20,796 bases of DNA from Vicingus sp036171675 (GCA_036171675.1 JAVHRO010000029.1:1-20796), one strand, 5' to 3'. Positions 1-7,941 are shown, counted from the stretch's first letter. Notes: generated by a model not told the origin, from the letters alone. Numbers and translations: made by a program.

Positions 1-16
1 AATTTTTGAGATAAAA

Positions 17-54
17 AAAAGAGGCTGTCTATTTCTTTTTAGACACCCTCTTTT
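17..54. terminator. Bidirectional rho-independent terminator
   Basis: A 15-bp stem (17-31 with 40-54, one mismatch) closes an 8-base loop. The left arm reads AAAAGAGGCTGTCTA. An A-run precedes it and a T-run follows, so it can terminate in either direction. On the minus strand it lies about 50 bases past the stop of the exported-protein gene ending at 106 and ends in a run of T residues, the standard arrangement for ending that transcript. Confidence 0.8.
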
Positions 55-66
55 GTTATTTTATAA

Positions 67-93
67 GATGCTTCGACAAGCTCAGCATGACAG
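67..93. repeat. Short REP-like palindromic sequence
   Basis: The segment contains GCTTCGACAAGCTCAGC inside outer arms ATGCT (68-72) and AGCAT (84-88). From memory, near-identical intergenic words are scattered in many Bacteroidota genomes. Only one copy is visible here, so the repeat status rests on that recollection and not on this window. It lies between the stop codon of the exported protein and its terminator, so it would be transcribed as part of the 3' untranslated region. Confidence 0.45.
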
Positions 94-105
94 CACACAA
101 AAAAA

Positions 106-1047
106 TTAGAACTTTCTAAACCATTGTATAAATGGTATGGGTATTGGAGTAAATTGATTGTTTCCATATACACCAGCAAAACCAAATTGAAAAGCTTTAT
201 CGGTTTCGCCTTGAATTCGAATACCAGGAATAATTAATGCTACTGGACTATAAGTGGTTGAGTTAGTTGAAATACCAGTAACCGAATTGTAAGTTGAATT
301 TACAAAGCGAACTTGAGGAACAATAAACGAATCAAAAACAATACTCACCTTTTTCCCTACTTTTTTCATTCCTCCAATTGACAATAAAGCGTTACCATCT
401 GAATTTCCACCGTACGCAATTACACCGTATCCTCCTGAAAAATTAATGTTATTTCTTCTATCGCCATAGGTTATTGCTGTATACGGTAATGCCATTACAA
501 AATCGGGAGCAACCCACGAACCAGTTCCTATTAATGTTCCTAAACCAAGACTAGTTTTTTCGTTAAGTTGAACACTGTATTTTGCCGATCCAATAATGGG
601 CATTCCAATCCAGGAAGTCATTAAACCTACTCCAAAATTTTTGCCTACGCCAAAGTGAATTTCAGGTCCGTATAAATTCCACAGCACATAATGTTCGCCT
701 TTTTTTATAGGTAAGCCATTGGTTGTAATAAAATAGCGAGTGGAGAAAACTTCTTCAGGAATGTATTCGCCTTTGGCGTTTAGCTCACCATTTTTAATTT
801 CCTTAATTTCATTTACTTCGTATTTAGGAATAGTTACCTTGCCTCTATCTCTGGTTTGGATGGAGATTTCTTTGTCGTCTTGTTTTATTATTTCGCCCAC
901 AAACTGACCGCCATTGTAAGTAGTAATTACATACATAATGTTGTAATAAACAGTAGTATCGACAACATTTTCTTGAGCAAGCAAATTGTAGTTACCTACA
1001 AATACGAAACTTAAAAGAGAGACTAAACCGATGATTTTTGCTTTCAT
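106..1047 (-). CDS. Exported beta-rich protein, function unknown
   Basis: A 313-residue protein. The chosen start is the ATG at 1045-1047, because it opens directly on a signal peptide (MKAKIIGLVSLLSFVFVG, then LLAQ). An in-frame extension up to 1128 would put 27 hydrophilic residues in front of it. After the signal, roughly residues 38-85 form a small beta-strand module (YNGGQFVGEII, then a GKVTIPKYEVNEIKEI stretch). Similar 'effect of a setting on a surface' modules occur at the N-terminus of many Bacteroidota exported proteins. The rest is rich in Gly, aromatic and alternating hydrophobic residues, in the style of an outer-membrane beta-barrel, and ends in WFRKF with an aromatic final residue. 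It is followed by a good terminator at 17-54. The function is unknown. An outer-membrane location is an inference. Confidence 0.8.
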   Translation of the reverse strand: MKAKIIGLVSLLSFVFVGNYNLLAQENVVDTTVYYNIMYVITTYNGGQFVGEIIKQDDKEISIQTRDRGKVTIPKYEVNEIKEIKNGELNAKGEYIPEEVFSTRYFITTNGLPIKKGEHYVLWNLYGPEIHFGVGKNFGVGLMTSWIGMPIIGSAKYSVQLNEKTSLGLGTLIGTGSWVAPDFVMALPYTAITYGDRRNNINFSGGYGVIAYGGNSDGNALLSIGGMKKVGKKVSIVFDSFIVPQVRFVNSTYNSVTGISTNSTTYSPVALIIPGIRIQGETDKAFQFGFAGVYGNNQFTPIPIPFIQWFRKF

Positions 1048-1164
1048 AAGACGAATTTTCTCTAAAATTAGCTCTTTATCATTGATAAAATAATGACGAT
1101 TATCATTCAAAAAAAGTTCACAAAACACTATGCTTTAATTTTTAGTCTTAATTCCAACATTGCT

Positions 1165-1362
1165 TCATTTGTTTGTTCCATTTCTACCTTTTTCCATTTT
1201 CCCTAAGCCATCTGTTGGATGTAACCAGTTGTTTTTCTCAGACATTTCAGGTCTGTCGTTTTCTTGATTGGTCTTATTGTTCCCTCTAAAGAAAGCATAA
1301 ATGGAAATTATGATCATTAAAATGCAGATAACTGCAAAACCAATTAAAAGCACATCATTCAT
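1165..1362 (-). CDS. Small single-pass membrane protein
   Basis: A 65-residue protein. Residues 4-26 form one strongly hydrophobic segment (LLIGFAVICILMIIISIYAFF), followed by a short basic and polar tail with the motif NWLHPTDGLGKMEKGR. The tail is probably cytosolic, because positive charges follow the membrane segment. No family was recognised. A promoter-like pair of boxes lies just upstream (1401-1429), which supports it being a real gene. It is on the same strand as the exported protein downstream, 117 bases away, and could be co-transcribed with it. Confidence 0.6.
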   Translation of the reverse strand: MNDVLLIGFAVICILMIIISIYAFFRGNNKTNQENDRPEMSEKNNWLHPTDGLGKMEKGRNGTNK

Positions 1363-1400
1363 TGTTTATAATATTTTGAACTTGTTATTATTAATATCTA

Positions 1401-1429
1401 CAAAAGTATAGTTTATTCTAGTTTTCAAA
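1401..1429 (-). promoter_or_regulatory. Bacteroidota-type promoter
   Basis: Read on the minus strand, TTTG (1429-1426) is followed after 17 bases by TACTTTTG (1408-1401). This fits the known Bacteroidota consensus of TTTG at -33 and TAnnTTTG at -7. It lies about 39 bases before the ATG of the 65-residue membrane protein. Confidence 0.5.
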
Positions 1430-1446
1430 TACGCCAAAAAGGATTT

Positions 1447-2157
1447 TTACTCTGGCAAATCGGAACTAGCCTCTTGTTTTATTTTAATCAACTTCTGCCC
1501 TTTCACTTTATACATTATTCTGCCATCTCTTAAATCGGGTTGAGCAAGTATTTCTTTAGTTTGTTTATTAATTTTTTGAATTCTTAAATATGACCAACTC
1601 TTTTGTTTTTCAAATTTTTTAAGGGTTGGATTATATATTACATAATCGTACCAACAGGAGCTGCCACAATCCAATGGCAAAGTAAAATCAATAAACCCAT
1701 CAAAATTATAATCATAAAAAGTGATGTGTATTTCACCCAATCCTATTTCATCTGAAATACTATCGAGCACATTGACTAATTGATTATTTAAATAAATTTT
1801 AAGCTGTTTTATGCCTCCATAATAGCGTTTCGTGTTATCAGAATAATCTAGCTTGTCATCCCAAACTACTTTAAATTTCAATTGTTTATAGGTAATATCT
1901 TCGGTTTTTGTAATGGTGATACTTCCAATATTTTCTTTTTCAAAATCAACCCAACCATCTTTTTCTAAAAGCTCAAATTTTCCACTATCTAAATCAACAA
2001 TTTCTATGTTTTCTATCTGGTCTATCTGTTCTATATTTTCAACTACTAAGCTATCTTTACTCTTTACCTGAGTAGGAGTATTGTTGGTGCAACCAAACAA
2101 AAAGAATGGAAATGTTAATAGAGACGATTGTAAGAAATTGATTTTAGTGATTTTCAT
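1447..2157 (-). CDS. Lipoprotein with a DYNFDG motif, function unknown
   Basis: A 236-residue predicted lipoprotein. The start chosen is the ATG at 2155-2157, because it gives a clean lipoprotein signal (hydrophobic FFLFGC, lipidated Cys about residue 23). The longer in-frame start at 2196 adds 13 residues before it. A low-complexity acidic linker (IEQIDQIENIEI) follows. The second half carries a YDYNFDGFIDF motif (about residues 148-157) and a CGSSCWYDYVIYN stretch. This resembles Bacteroidota and proteobacterial proteins of the XAC2610 type, which have an Asp/Asn-rich turn. The resemblance is by eye only. The likely location is the periplasmic face of a membrane. The 332 bases upstream are non-coding. 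Confidence 0.75.
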   Translation of the reverse strand: MKITKINFLQSSLLTFPFFLFGCTNNTPTQVKSKDSLVVENIEQIDQIENIEIVDLDSGKFELLEKDGWVDFEKENIGSITITKTEDITYKQLKFKVVWDDKLDYSDNTKRYYGGIKQLKIYLNNQLVNVLDSISDEIGLGEIHITFYDYNFDGFIDFTLPLDCGSSCWYDYVIYNPTLKKFEKQKSWSYLRIQKINKQTKEILAQPDLRDGRIMYKVKGQKLIKIKQEASSDLPE

Positions 2158-2489
2158 GGTTTTTAATGTTAGTAAATCAATATTTTCATTGACCAAATAT
2201 GCAGATTGATTATAATTTTTATATAAACTTTTTGATTTTAGTTTAAACTTTTAAAATGCAATGTCTAATTTGTAAAAAGTCAATAGCATATTGTTTTCTT
2301 TTTGACTTTTTTATCAACTATTTTAAAAATAATTTCAAATTGTGAGACAGTTTTGTAATTTAAATGTTGAGTTTCCATATTATTAAAATTTTTATTAATA
2401 ATTCTTTTAAACTAATAACGAGAACTTTAATTTTTGTTACACTACAATTAAAATTAAACTGAAATAAATCAAAAAATCAAAAATTGGGA
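2158..2489. other. AT-rich non-coding interval
   Basis: 332 bases with no credible ORF between two minus-strand genes. It must hold the promoter of the lipoprotein gene starting at 2157, but no convincing -33/-7 pair was found. The only notable structure is an inverted repeat with 10-bp arms (2274-2283 AAAAAGTCAA and 2302-2311), an 18-base spacer and an A-run before and T-run after. It could be a weak bidirectional terminator, though it has little GC and lies about 180 bases past the upstream gene. Confidence 0.5.
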
Positions 2490-3815
2490 TTAAAATTTAA
2501 GAGTATAATCGGTTTGCACATATTTTGAACCATCATATACAAGTAGTATTTTGTATCCCGCACTTGAGTAATTTCTTCCTATATAGGTAATTAAAATAGG
2601 TTGGTTATTTTTCAGTATTGGTAACACATCTAATGAAAAAATTTGGTATTCATCTTTAGAAGAATTGCTACTAAATAATTCATCTAAAGTATTTTTGTTT
2701 TTTTGAAAAATATATGATATGTCATCACTGTTTTCTCCGTTGTTAAATGATAAAACAATGTATTTTTGATCAAGGAGTCTAACCAGCCGCTTAAAATATA
2801 CGTTCTCATTTTTTAAACTGTATAATTCTTCTGAATTATTACCTAAGGAAGATAGTTCTTCTTCAACATTAAAGTTTTCAGTTATTGATATTTCAAAATC
2901 AGGAATTATTTTACTTGTTGCAAATGCTGAAATACAGTATTTCAAACCTTTACTTTTGAATAATTGATTAATATCCACCTCTTTCGTACATTTAAAAAGA
3001 GCTCTATAATAATTTTCTTCTACAGACTCAATAAAAATTATTTTTTTCAATTTAATAGAACTAATAAATTCCGAGTTATTATAAAGAATTAAATCAGAAA
3101 AATAAGTTAAGTTAAAATATTGACTAGCAAGGTCAATAGGGATTTCGTATCTTGAATCATCTTTTGTATAATATTTTTTTAAACTTTTGAAAATAGTTTC
3201 ATCAAAGTTCTCTTTAGGATAAACATCGATTGAGATAAAATTTTCATCGTTTTCATTAAAAATTGAAACTGTATTAACATAAGTCAATTCATTTTTTAAT
3301 TTTAATTCATCACTAATCTCGTTTATTTTTTTAATAATTTCTATTTTTAAGAAGTAAAAGTTTGAATCTAGAGGATTAAGTGCAATTGCTTCCTCAATAC
3401 TGATTAGAGCGTCATTGTAATTATTGTTTCCAAATTCTTCTTTCGCTTTATTGAAAGACCCATAAGCAATTTCATTATCCTTTTCATGATTCAAAAGAAA
3501 AGACCCATTATTATCTTCATTAGTTTGTTCGAATTTCTTAGTCGGAATATTAGCATTTATTATTAAAATGATAATTACCACTATAATTAACAAAAAAGTA
3601 AATAATATTTTTGAACTAGATTTTTTCTTAGGCTCTGTTTTTTCTAGAACTTCTTCTGTTTTAATTTTATTTTTGGCAATTATTTCAACTAGAATAAAAA
3701 TAATAAACAAAGGGATAAATCCAAAAGCTAAACCAGTTTCTTCTTTAATTAATCTTAATAAGATTAAGGTGATAGAAAGAAAAATATAATATCTATACTT
3801 TTTTATAAAATTCAT
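2490..3815 (-). CDS. Membrane-anchored protein with one TPR-like unit
   Basis: A 441-residue protein. The start taken is the ATG at 3813-3815. The frame also has a TTG two codons upstream (3821), which is less likely. Two hydrophobic segments lie near residues 8-20 and 27-45, then a Lys/Glu-rich loop, then a third strong membrane segment near residues 67-88. Residues about 115-150 (GSFNKAKEEFGNNNYNDALISIEEAIALNPLD) form a single tetratricopeptide-like helical pair. The remaining 290 residues are Asn/Glu/Ile-rich without recognised motifs and would face the periplasm if there are three membrane passes. It may share a transcript with the two small genes upstream (4510 to 3849), as the gap is only 33 bases. 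The function is unknown. Confidence 0.7.
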   Translation of the reverse strand: MNFIKKYRYYIFLSITLILLRLIKEETGLAFGFIPLFIIFILVEIIAKNKIKTEEVLEKTEPKKKSSSKILFTFLLIIVVIIILIINANIPTKKFEQTNEDNNGSFLLNHEKDNEIAYGSFNKAKEEFGNNNYNDALISIEEAIALNPLDSNFYFLKIEIIKKINEISDELKLKNELTYVNTVSIFNENDENFISIDVYPKENFDETIFKSLKKYYTKDDSRYEIPIDLASQYFNLTYFSDLILYNNSEFISSIKLKKIIFIESVEENYYRALFKCTKEVDINQLFKSKGLKYCISAFATSKIIPDFEISITENFNVEEELSSLGNNSEELYSLKNENVYFKRLVRLLDQKYIVLSFNNGENSDDISYIFQKNKNTLDELFSSNSSKDEYQIFSLDVLPILKNNQPILITYIGRNYSSAGYKILLVYDGSKYVQTDYTLKF

Positions 3816-3848
3816 TAACAAGTTATATTAATAAAATAGAAACGATGC

Positions 3849-4139
3849 TTAATTTTTAAACTGATTCAAATACCCAGAAATCCAATTTGATTGCCTTGTT
3901 AACTCAATTGATTTGGCAGTAGACTCATCAATCTCCACAATTGACTGATAGCCACCCCATTGATATTCATGTGCTTTAAATTTACTAAAATCAAAATTTA
4001 AGTCAACATTGGCTGGTTTCGTAAAATTCAAATATTCACAATAGAATTTACCATCTTCAGTAAGGACAAATAACTTCGTCCAAGTTTCGTTACCGTTTTG
4101 ATGATTGATATGTTTACCATAAAAAAATCTTGCTTTCAT
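3849..4139 (-). CDS. Small cytosolic hypothetical protein
   Basis: A 96-residue protein with no signal peptide or membrane segment. It is rich in aromatics, with a regular pattern of short strands (FFYGKHINHQNGNETWTKLFVL, then GKFYCEYLNF) and a C-terminal helix (DESTAKSIELTRQSNWI). No family was recognised. It sits 14 bases after the lipoprotein gene and 33 bases before the TPR membrane protein, all on the minus strand, which suggests a three-gene unit. Confidence 0.65.
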   Translation of the reverse strand: MKARFFYGKHINHQNGNETWTKLFVLTEDGKFYCEYLNFTKPANVDLNFDFSKFKAHEYQWGGYQSIVEIDESTAKSIELTRQSNWISGYLNQFKN

Positions 4140-4153
4140 CGTTATTATGGTTG

Positions 4154-4510
4154 TTAATTATTATTATATTCAGGATTATTTTTAAAATCTAAATCTTTAA
4201 TTTCATCTAACCAACATTGAATAGTTGCACAGTTTAAATATTGTACAAAAGTACTACCTGCCTTAAGAGCATCTTCAGCATCTTCAGATTTGTGATTAGA
4301 CAATAAAATAATATTTTCTTTATCCTTTTCAGAAATTACTTTTTCCTTAATGGCATAATCCAAATGTAAATTTAAAATTCTTCTACAATCTTCAAATACA
4401 CACGGTCTAATTCGTTCGTTTAATATTCTAGTTTTTTTATCTTCAAAGCTTTCACATGAAATTAAAGTAATACATACTACTAAGAAAAACAATTCAAATT
4501 TTATTTTCAT
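4154..4510 (-). CDS. Small Cys-rich lipoprotein
   Basis: A 118-residue predicted lipoprotein. The N-terminus MKIKFELFFLVVCITLISC is a textbook lipoprotein signal with the lipidated Cys at residue 19. The mature part is mostly helical and charged, with four further Cys in two spaced groups: CVFEDC around residues 37-42 and CATIQC around residues 93-98. Each group is a CxxxxC pair, so disulfides or metal binding are possible. No family was recognised. It is the first gene of a possible three-gene minus-strand unit. Confidence 0.7.
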   Translation of the reverse strand: MKIKFELFFLVVCITLISCESFEDKKTRILNERIRPCVFEDCRRILNLHLDYAIKEKVISEKDKENIILLSNHKSEDAEDALKAGSTFVQYLNCATIQCWLDEIKDLDFKNNPEYNNN

Positions 4511-4868
4511 GTGTGATATTTTATTTATGTGCGTTACAAACTTTATTTCATCAAACTAAACTAAACTAAAGTAGAATTTTTCTAAAAATTATGCAGCAAA
4601 TTAATTCAAAGGTAAATAAAAGAGTAATATTTATTTTTTGACATGCTTTTAATCATATTATAATACAATCCAATTCGCCATATTTGTTTGTATAATTAAG
4701 TAATTTATTTTCATTAAATGAAAATATACTATTAAATGTTGTTTACATGAATTTGTAGTCTTTTGTAACCTTATATTTCCATTACTTAAAAAAGAATGAT
4801 TTACAATTATTAATAAAGCGGATAAGTGCAATAGTGCATCTAGAAGCTAGTTAACAAAAATATATTCC
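4511..4868. other. Non-coding divergent intergenic region
   Basis: 358 bases between the divergent lipoprotein (minus) and YD-repeat protein (plus) genes, with no credible ORF. It contains a short tandem stretch (AAACT repeated, around 4553-4572) and a 21-bp palindrome at 4706-4726 (arms TATTTTCATT and AATGAAAATA around one base), listed separately. Promoters for both genes must lie here, but no clear TAnnTTTG box was found. Confidence 0.5.
4706..4726. repeat. Perfect 10-bp-arm palindrome
   Basis: Arms TATTTTCATT and AATGAAAATA flank a single central base (4716). It lies 143 bases before the ATG of the YD-repeat-like protein and about 200 bases before the divergent lipoprotein gene. It could be an operator for a dimeric regulator, but palindromes of this kind also arise by chance in DNA this rich in A and T. 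Confidence 0.35.
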
Positions 4869-5828
4869 ATGAGTATAATAAATAAATTATCTTCTATATT
4901 TAAAGAAAAATCTAATTCTTCAATTATAAGAGAACCAATAAAAATAAAATCAGATCTAGAAAAAATTGGAGTTAAGGGTAAAGTGAAAATAATTCGTGAT
5001 ATACCTTACGAAATTATCCCAAAAAATGGCAGTTTGCTAAAAGGCAATCGTATAGAAATGACACATCAATATGATTGTTTTTATTATTTATATAATGAAC
5101 AAGGTAATAAATTAGAAAGAAGACAACCTAATGAAGAATACGATACTGTTAGCAGTAATAAATATTGGGGTTTAAAATATTTATACGATAGAAATTATAT
5201 ACTAACAGAGGAACACTTTTATGATTACGACGATCAAATATCTGATTTTTATACTCAATCCAAATCAATTTATCACTACAATTATATAGGTCAAATCATC
5301 ACAATAAAGGTATACGACTATGATAATAAATTCGTTTATGATGTCCATTTCACTTATGACAATAAGGGAAATAAAATAGAAACAAGAACAATCCCTGATA
5401 AAAACGCTAGATGTATTAAGGATAAAGTTAAATTTTATTATGACCAGTTTAATAACATCATTAAAAAAGAAGATTATCTACATTACGAATCAGTTGAAGA
5501 AACTACTCTATACAATTATGACTCGAAGAACAACTTAATTCATAAAATAATTTTTGACCGAAAAAATGAAAAAATTGAAGAAGTCACATATATTACAAAT
5601 CAATATGGTGATGTTATCGAAGAAAAATCCAATTCAAAAACAACTGTTATAAATGAATATGAATATGATAAATTCGGTAATTGGATTTCAAAAGAAACAT
5701 GTTGGATAGGTCATACTATTATAGAAAATAATTATATGGAATATGAAGAACACCAATGGTTATCCAATAGTGGTAGTCTCATAATGGGGGATAGAGTATT
5801 AATCGAAAGGAAAATTATTTATTATTAA
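4869..5828 (+). CDS. Cytosolic YD-repeat-like protein
   Basis: A 319-residue protein with no signal peptide. Residues about 28-45 read SDLEKIGVKGKVKIIRDI, an opening seen in many Bacteroidota proteins of this style. The remainder is a run of beta-hairpin repeats of the form YxYDxxGN: YYLYNEQGNKLERR, HFTYDNKGNKIETR, FYYDQFNNIIKKE, YNYDSKNNLIHK, YEYDKFGNWISKE. These resemble RHS/YD repeats, which form beta shells in secreted toxins and wall proteins. This protein has no export signal, no RHS core and no toxin-like C-terminal domain, so a toxin role is not supported. It converges on the DUF4476 gene with only 15 bases between stops. The function is unknown. Confidence 0.7.
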   Translation: MSIINKLSSIFKEKSNSSIIREPIKIKSDLEKIGVKGKVKIIRDIPYEIIPKNGSLLKGNRIEMTHQYDCFYYLYNEQGNKLERRQPNEEYDTVSSNKYWGLKYLYDRNYILTEEHFYDYDDQISDFYTQSKSIYHYNYIGQIITIKVYDYDNKFVYDVHFTYDNKGNKIETRTIPDKNARCIKDKVKFYYDQFNNIIKKEDYLHYESVEETTLYNYDSKNNLIHKIIFDRKNEKIEEVTYITNQYGDVIEEKSNSKTTVINEYEYDKFGNWISKETCWIGHTIIENNYMEYEEHQWLSNSGSLIMGDRVLIERKIIYY

Positions 5829-5843
5829 AAATAGTCTAAACTT

Positions 5844-6614
5844 CTATTCAATTTTTTTCTCCACAATTTCAAACTCTACTTTCAATTTATCTAAACTGTT
5901 CTCAAATTTAAAATGAGGGCGTATTTCGGTAATAAAATTATCTACATCGAATGTTCTTGGAAAAATAAATTGAGCAAAATCGAGTTTGGTTTCTTCGTAT
6001 TCAAAGGTAGTCAATACTTCTGCAACTTGTTTTGATGTTAAGCATTGATTGTTTAAGAACTCTTTTGCAAATTGCAGTTTACCATATTCTAATTTTTGGT
6101 TGTTTAAGTTTATTTTAAAATTAGCAAAATCATCGTCCTTTATTGGCCAAGGGCAACCAATTTTACCTTTGTAATCAGCCATTTGATAATGTTCGGTAGT
6201 ATCAGTTAATACCGAATCTGTTTTTACTATAACAGAATCTATTGGTTTTGCACCAAATTTCACAACCAATTGGTTGGCTTCTTCTACTTCGTAATCGGGG
6301 GCTATTTTTTTTAAATGAATACCATTTTCGTCTACCTTATATAAATGATAGAACCCAACATCAAGAATATTGATGATGGTTTTAAAAACGTTCGTATCGT
6401 TGGTGAATTTAATTTCTAAAAAGTATTTTCCTTGAGGTACTAACCCTATTACTTTTAAATGGTTTGTTGGAGTTTTGTTAAGCAAAAAACTGTTCATGTT
6501 TGCTTGAAACAACATACCTTCCTGATTACTTTTTACAATTACCGAACTTTGTTGTGAAAAAACGCCACAACTCATTAAAAACAATAAAGAAAAACAACTA
6601 TTTCTTAAAATCAT
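5844..6614 (-). CDS. Exported DUF4476 protein
   Basis: A 256-residue protein with an N-terminal signal (MILRNSCFSLLFLMSCGVFSQ). The likely cleavage is after FSQ. The LMSC stretch could also be read as a weak lipobox. Residues about 25-110 form a beta-rich module (an NxxGMLFQANMNSFLLNKTPT stretch resembling a PEGA-like surface domain). The last 95 residues match the Bacteroidota domain DUF4476: FANFKINLNNQKLEYGKLQF, then CLTSKQVAEVLTTFEYEE, TKLDFAQFIFPRTFDVDNF and FKFENSLDKL. The domain is recognised from memory and its function is not known. No promoter box was found upstream, where the palindromic element 6671-6852 lies. Confidence 0.8.
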   Translation of the reverse strand: MILRNSCFSLLFLMSCGVFSQQSSVIVKSNQEGMLFQANMNSFLLNKTPTNHLKVIGLVPQGKYFLEIKFTNDTNVFKTIINILDVGFYHLYKVDENGIHLKKIAPDYEVEEANQLVVKFGAKPIDSVIVKTDSVLTDTTEHYQMADYKGKIGCPWPIKDDDFANFKINLNNQKLEYGKLQFAKEFLNNQCLTSKQVAEVLTTFEYEETKLDFAQFIFPRTFDVDNFITEIRPHFKFENSLDKLKVEFEIVEKKIE

Positions 6615-6670
6615 TTATTGATTTGTTACCTCCATTTGACACGAATTGCACTAATATTTACTTTATTTTA

Positions 6671-6852
6671 ACCCGTTGTGCATTTGTAAGAAAATTTGTC
6701 AATTCGAGTGAATTTCACGATTGAAATAAGTGAAATTTGTATCGAGAATACAAATTTTTAATAAAAAAGGTGTGTTCTCGATACTTTTTCTTTCAGAAAA
6801 AACTCGAACTGACACCTTTTTTATTAAAAATTCTTCTAAATGCATAACGGGT
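6671..6852. mobile_element. MITE-like palindromic element (complete copy)
   Basis: A 182-bp non-coding element. Its ends are 22-bp imperfect inverted repeats (6671-6692 and 6831-6852, 19 of 22 matching; common core ACCCGTT(G/A)TGCATTT). It is flanked by the direct repeat TTTATTTTA (6662-6670 and 6853-6861), which looks like a 9-bp target-site duplication. Inside are nested palindromes: GTCAATTCGAG (6698-6708) against 6803-6813; a small tip GTGAATTTCAC (6708-6718); TATCGAGAA (6740-6748) against TTCTCGATA (6775-6783); and a perfect 21-bp pair (6753-6773 with 6812-6832). It encodes nothing credible. A second, variant copy starts at 20584. Any mobility would depend on a transposase elsewhere in the genome. 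Confidence 0.65.
6753..6832. terminator. Long A/T hairpin inside the repeat element
   Basis: A perfect 21-bp inverted repeat (6753-6773 and 6812-6832) with an ACACC/GGTGT inner end and outer A6/T6 runs. The space between the arms contains a further hairpin, TTTTTCT-TTC-AGAAAAA. On the minus strand it lies about 120 bases past the stop of the metallo-hydrolase gene, so it could end that transcript before the DUF4476 gene. Terminator function is an inference. Confidence 0.4.
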
Positions 6853-6948
6853 TTTATTTTAAGATATTTCTTCACTTATTGCACCAATTCATTTTATCCA
6901 AACACATTCTGTGTTTTTAATAAATTTGTGAAATTAGTGTCTTATATT

Positions 6949-7788
6949 TTATGTAAACAACTCATTAAACTTAAATGTTTCTTTTAAACGCACCCCCTTT
7001 TCGGTATGTTGTACTGTACAACATTCGTTTACTGCATCGTGTTCAAAAAACAACACGTATTGGTTGTCGGCAGCGTCGTTCAAAAATTTTTCTTTTTCGG
7101 ACATGGTAATTAACGGACGGGTATCGTAACCCATTACGTAAGGTAAAGGGATATGTCCCACTGAAGGTAACATATCGGCAACAAACACCACCGTTCTTCC
7201 TTGGTAATTAATATGTGGGAGCATTTGTGCATCGGTATGCCCATCAACCATTAAAATATAAAAATCGCTAAACTCCTCGTTATCAACATATTTAAGTTGG
7301 TTCAGTTCAAGCATTGGTATAATATTTTCTTTTAAGAAAGAAGCTTTTTCTCTTGGATTAGGTTCTGTTGCCCATTTCCAATGGCGAAGATTGCTCCAAT
7401 AAGTCGCATTTTTAAATGTAGCCTCAAATTTTGTTTTATCGTTATTCCATTTTATTCCACCACCACAATGATCAAAATGCAAATGTGATAAAAAAACATC
7501 GGTAACATCGCTGGTAGTAAAACCCAATTTATTTAGATTTCCTTCTAAACTATCGTTACCATGCAAATAAAAATGACCAAAAAATTTATCATCTTGTTTA
7601 TTGCCTATTCCATTGTCAATCAACGTTAATTTATTGCCGTCTTCAATAAGCATACAGCGCAAACTCCAATCGCACATATTATTGTGGTCGGCAGGATTGG
7701 TTTTTTGCCAAATAGATTTAGGAACTACGCCAAACATGGCTCCTCCATCTAATTTAAAATTGCCTGTATTTAAAGGGTGTATTTTCAT
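6949..7788 (-). CDS. Metallo-beta-lactamase-fold hydrolase, lactonase-like
   Basis: A 279-residue protein with the full metal site of the superfamily: HLHFDH (H102, H104, D106, H107), then H184 (VDGHTDAQM), D205 (FVADMLPSVGH) and H250 (FFEHDA). This arrangement, the N-terminal GGAMFGVVPKSIWQK stretch and the overall length fit the group of quorum-quenching lactonases and related esterases (AiiA/YtnP-like), which open lactone rings using two zinc ions. The substrate cannot be read from sequence. There is no signal peptide, so it should be cytosolic. It is transcribed divergently from mpl, with a TATCTTTG box 27 bases before its ATG. There is no luxI or luxR gene nearby to support a signalling role. 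Confidence 0.85.
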   Translation of the reverse strand: MKIHPLNTGNFKLDGGAMFGVVPKSIWQKTNPADHNNMCDWSLRCMLIEDGNKLTLIDNGIGNKQDDKFFGHFYLHGNDSLEGNLNKLGFTTSDVTDVFLSHLHFDHCGGGIKWNNDKTKFEATFKNATYWSNLRHWKWATEPNPREKASFLKENIIPMLELNQLKYVDNEEFSDFYILMVDGHTDAQMLPHINYQGRTVVFVADMLPSVGHIPLPYVMGYDTRPLITMSEKEKFLNDAADNQYVLFFEHDAVNECCTVQHTEKGVRLKETFKFNELFT

Positions 7789-7814
7789 AATTTATAAGAA
7801 TGCTGTTACAATCT

Positions 7815-7822
7815 CAAAGATA
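7815..7822 (-). promoter_or_regulatory. -7 promoter box for the metallo-hydrolase gene
   Basis: Read on the minus strand this is TATCTTTG, an exact match to the Bacteroidota -7 consensus TAnnTTTG, 27 bases upstream of the ATG at 7788. The nearest TTG at a -33-like place (7849-7847) is about 24 bases away, slightly too far, so only the -7 box is claimed. Confidence 0.5.
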
Positions 7823-7941
7823 CAAGTTTTAAGCAGAATTAAAAGCCAATAAGTAATAACAATACGATGTTGAAAATTGAAATTTTCAACCATTTTTAAC
7901 AACCCTATATTCCTTAAGTTAGCAAAAAACAGATAACGACC

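Noticed and set aside
1048..1128. Upstream extension of the exported protein to an earlier ATG
   Set aside because: It would place 27 hydrophilic residues ahead of a clear signal peptide.
4553..4572. Short AAACT tandem repeat
   Set aside because: Only about four units of five bases; too short for a meaningful repeat array.
6900..6918. Small hairpin AAACACA-TTC-TGTGTTT followed by T residues
   Set aside because: It has terminator polarity only on the plus strand, where no gene ends nearby; the 7-bp A/T-rich stem could be chance.
6500..6987. Two plus-strand ORFs of 74 and 85 codons
   Set aside because: They run through the palindromic element and the start of the DUF4476 gene on the other strand, have biased Phe/Lys-rich translations from A/T hairpins, and no family features.
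6949..7788. Reading the metallo-hydrolase as a quorum-sensing system
   Set aside because: The fold and metal site are clear, but no signal synthase or receptor gene is present, so only a lactonase-like hydrolase is claimed.
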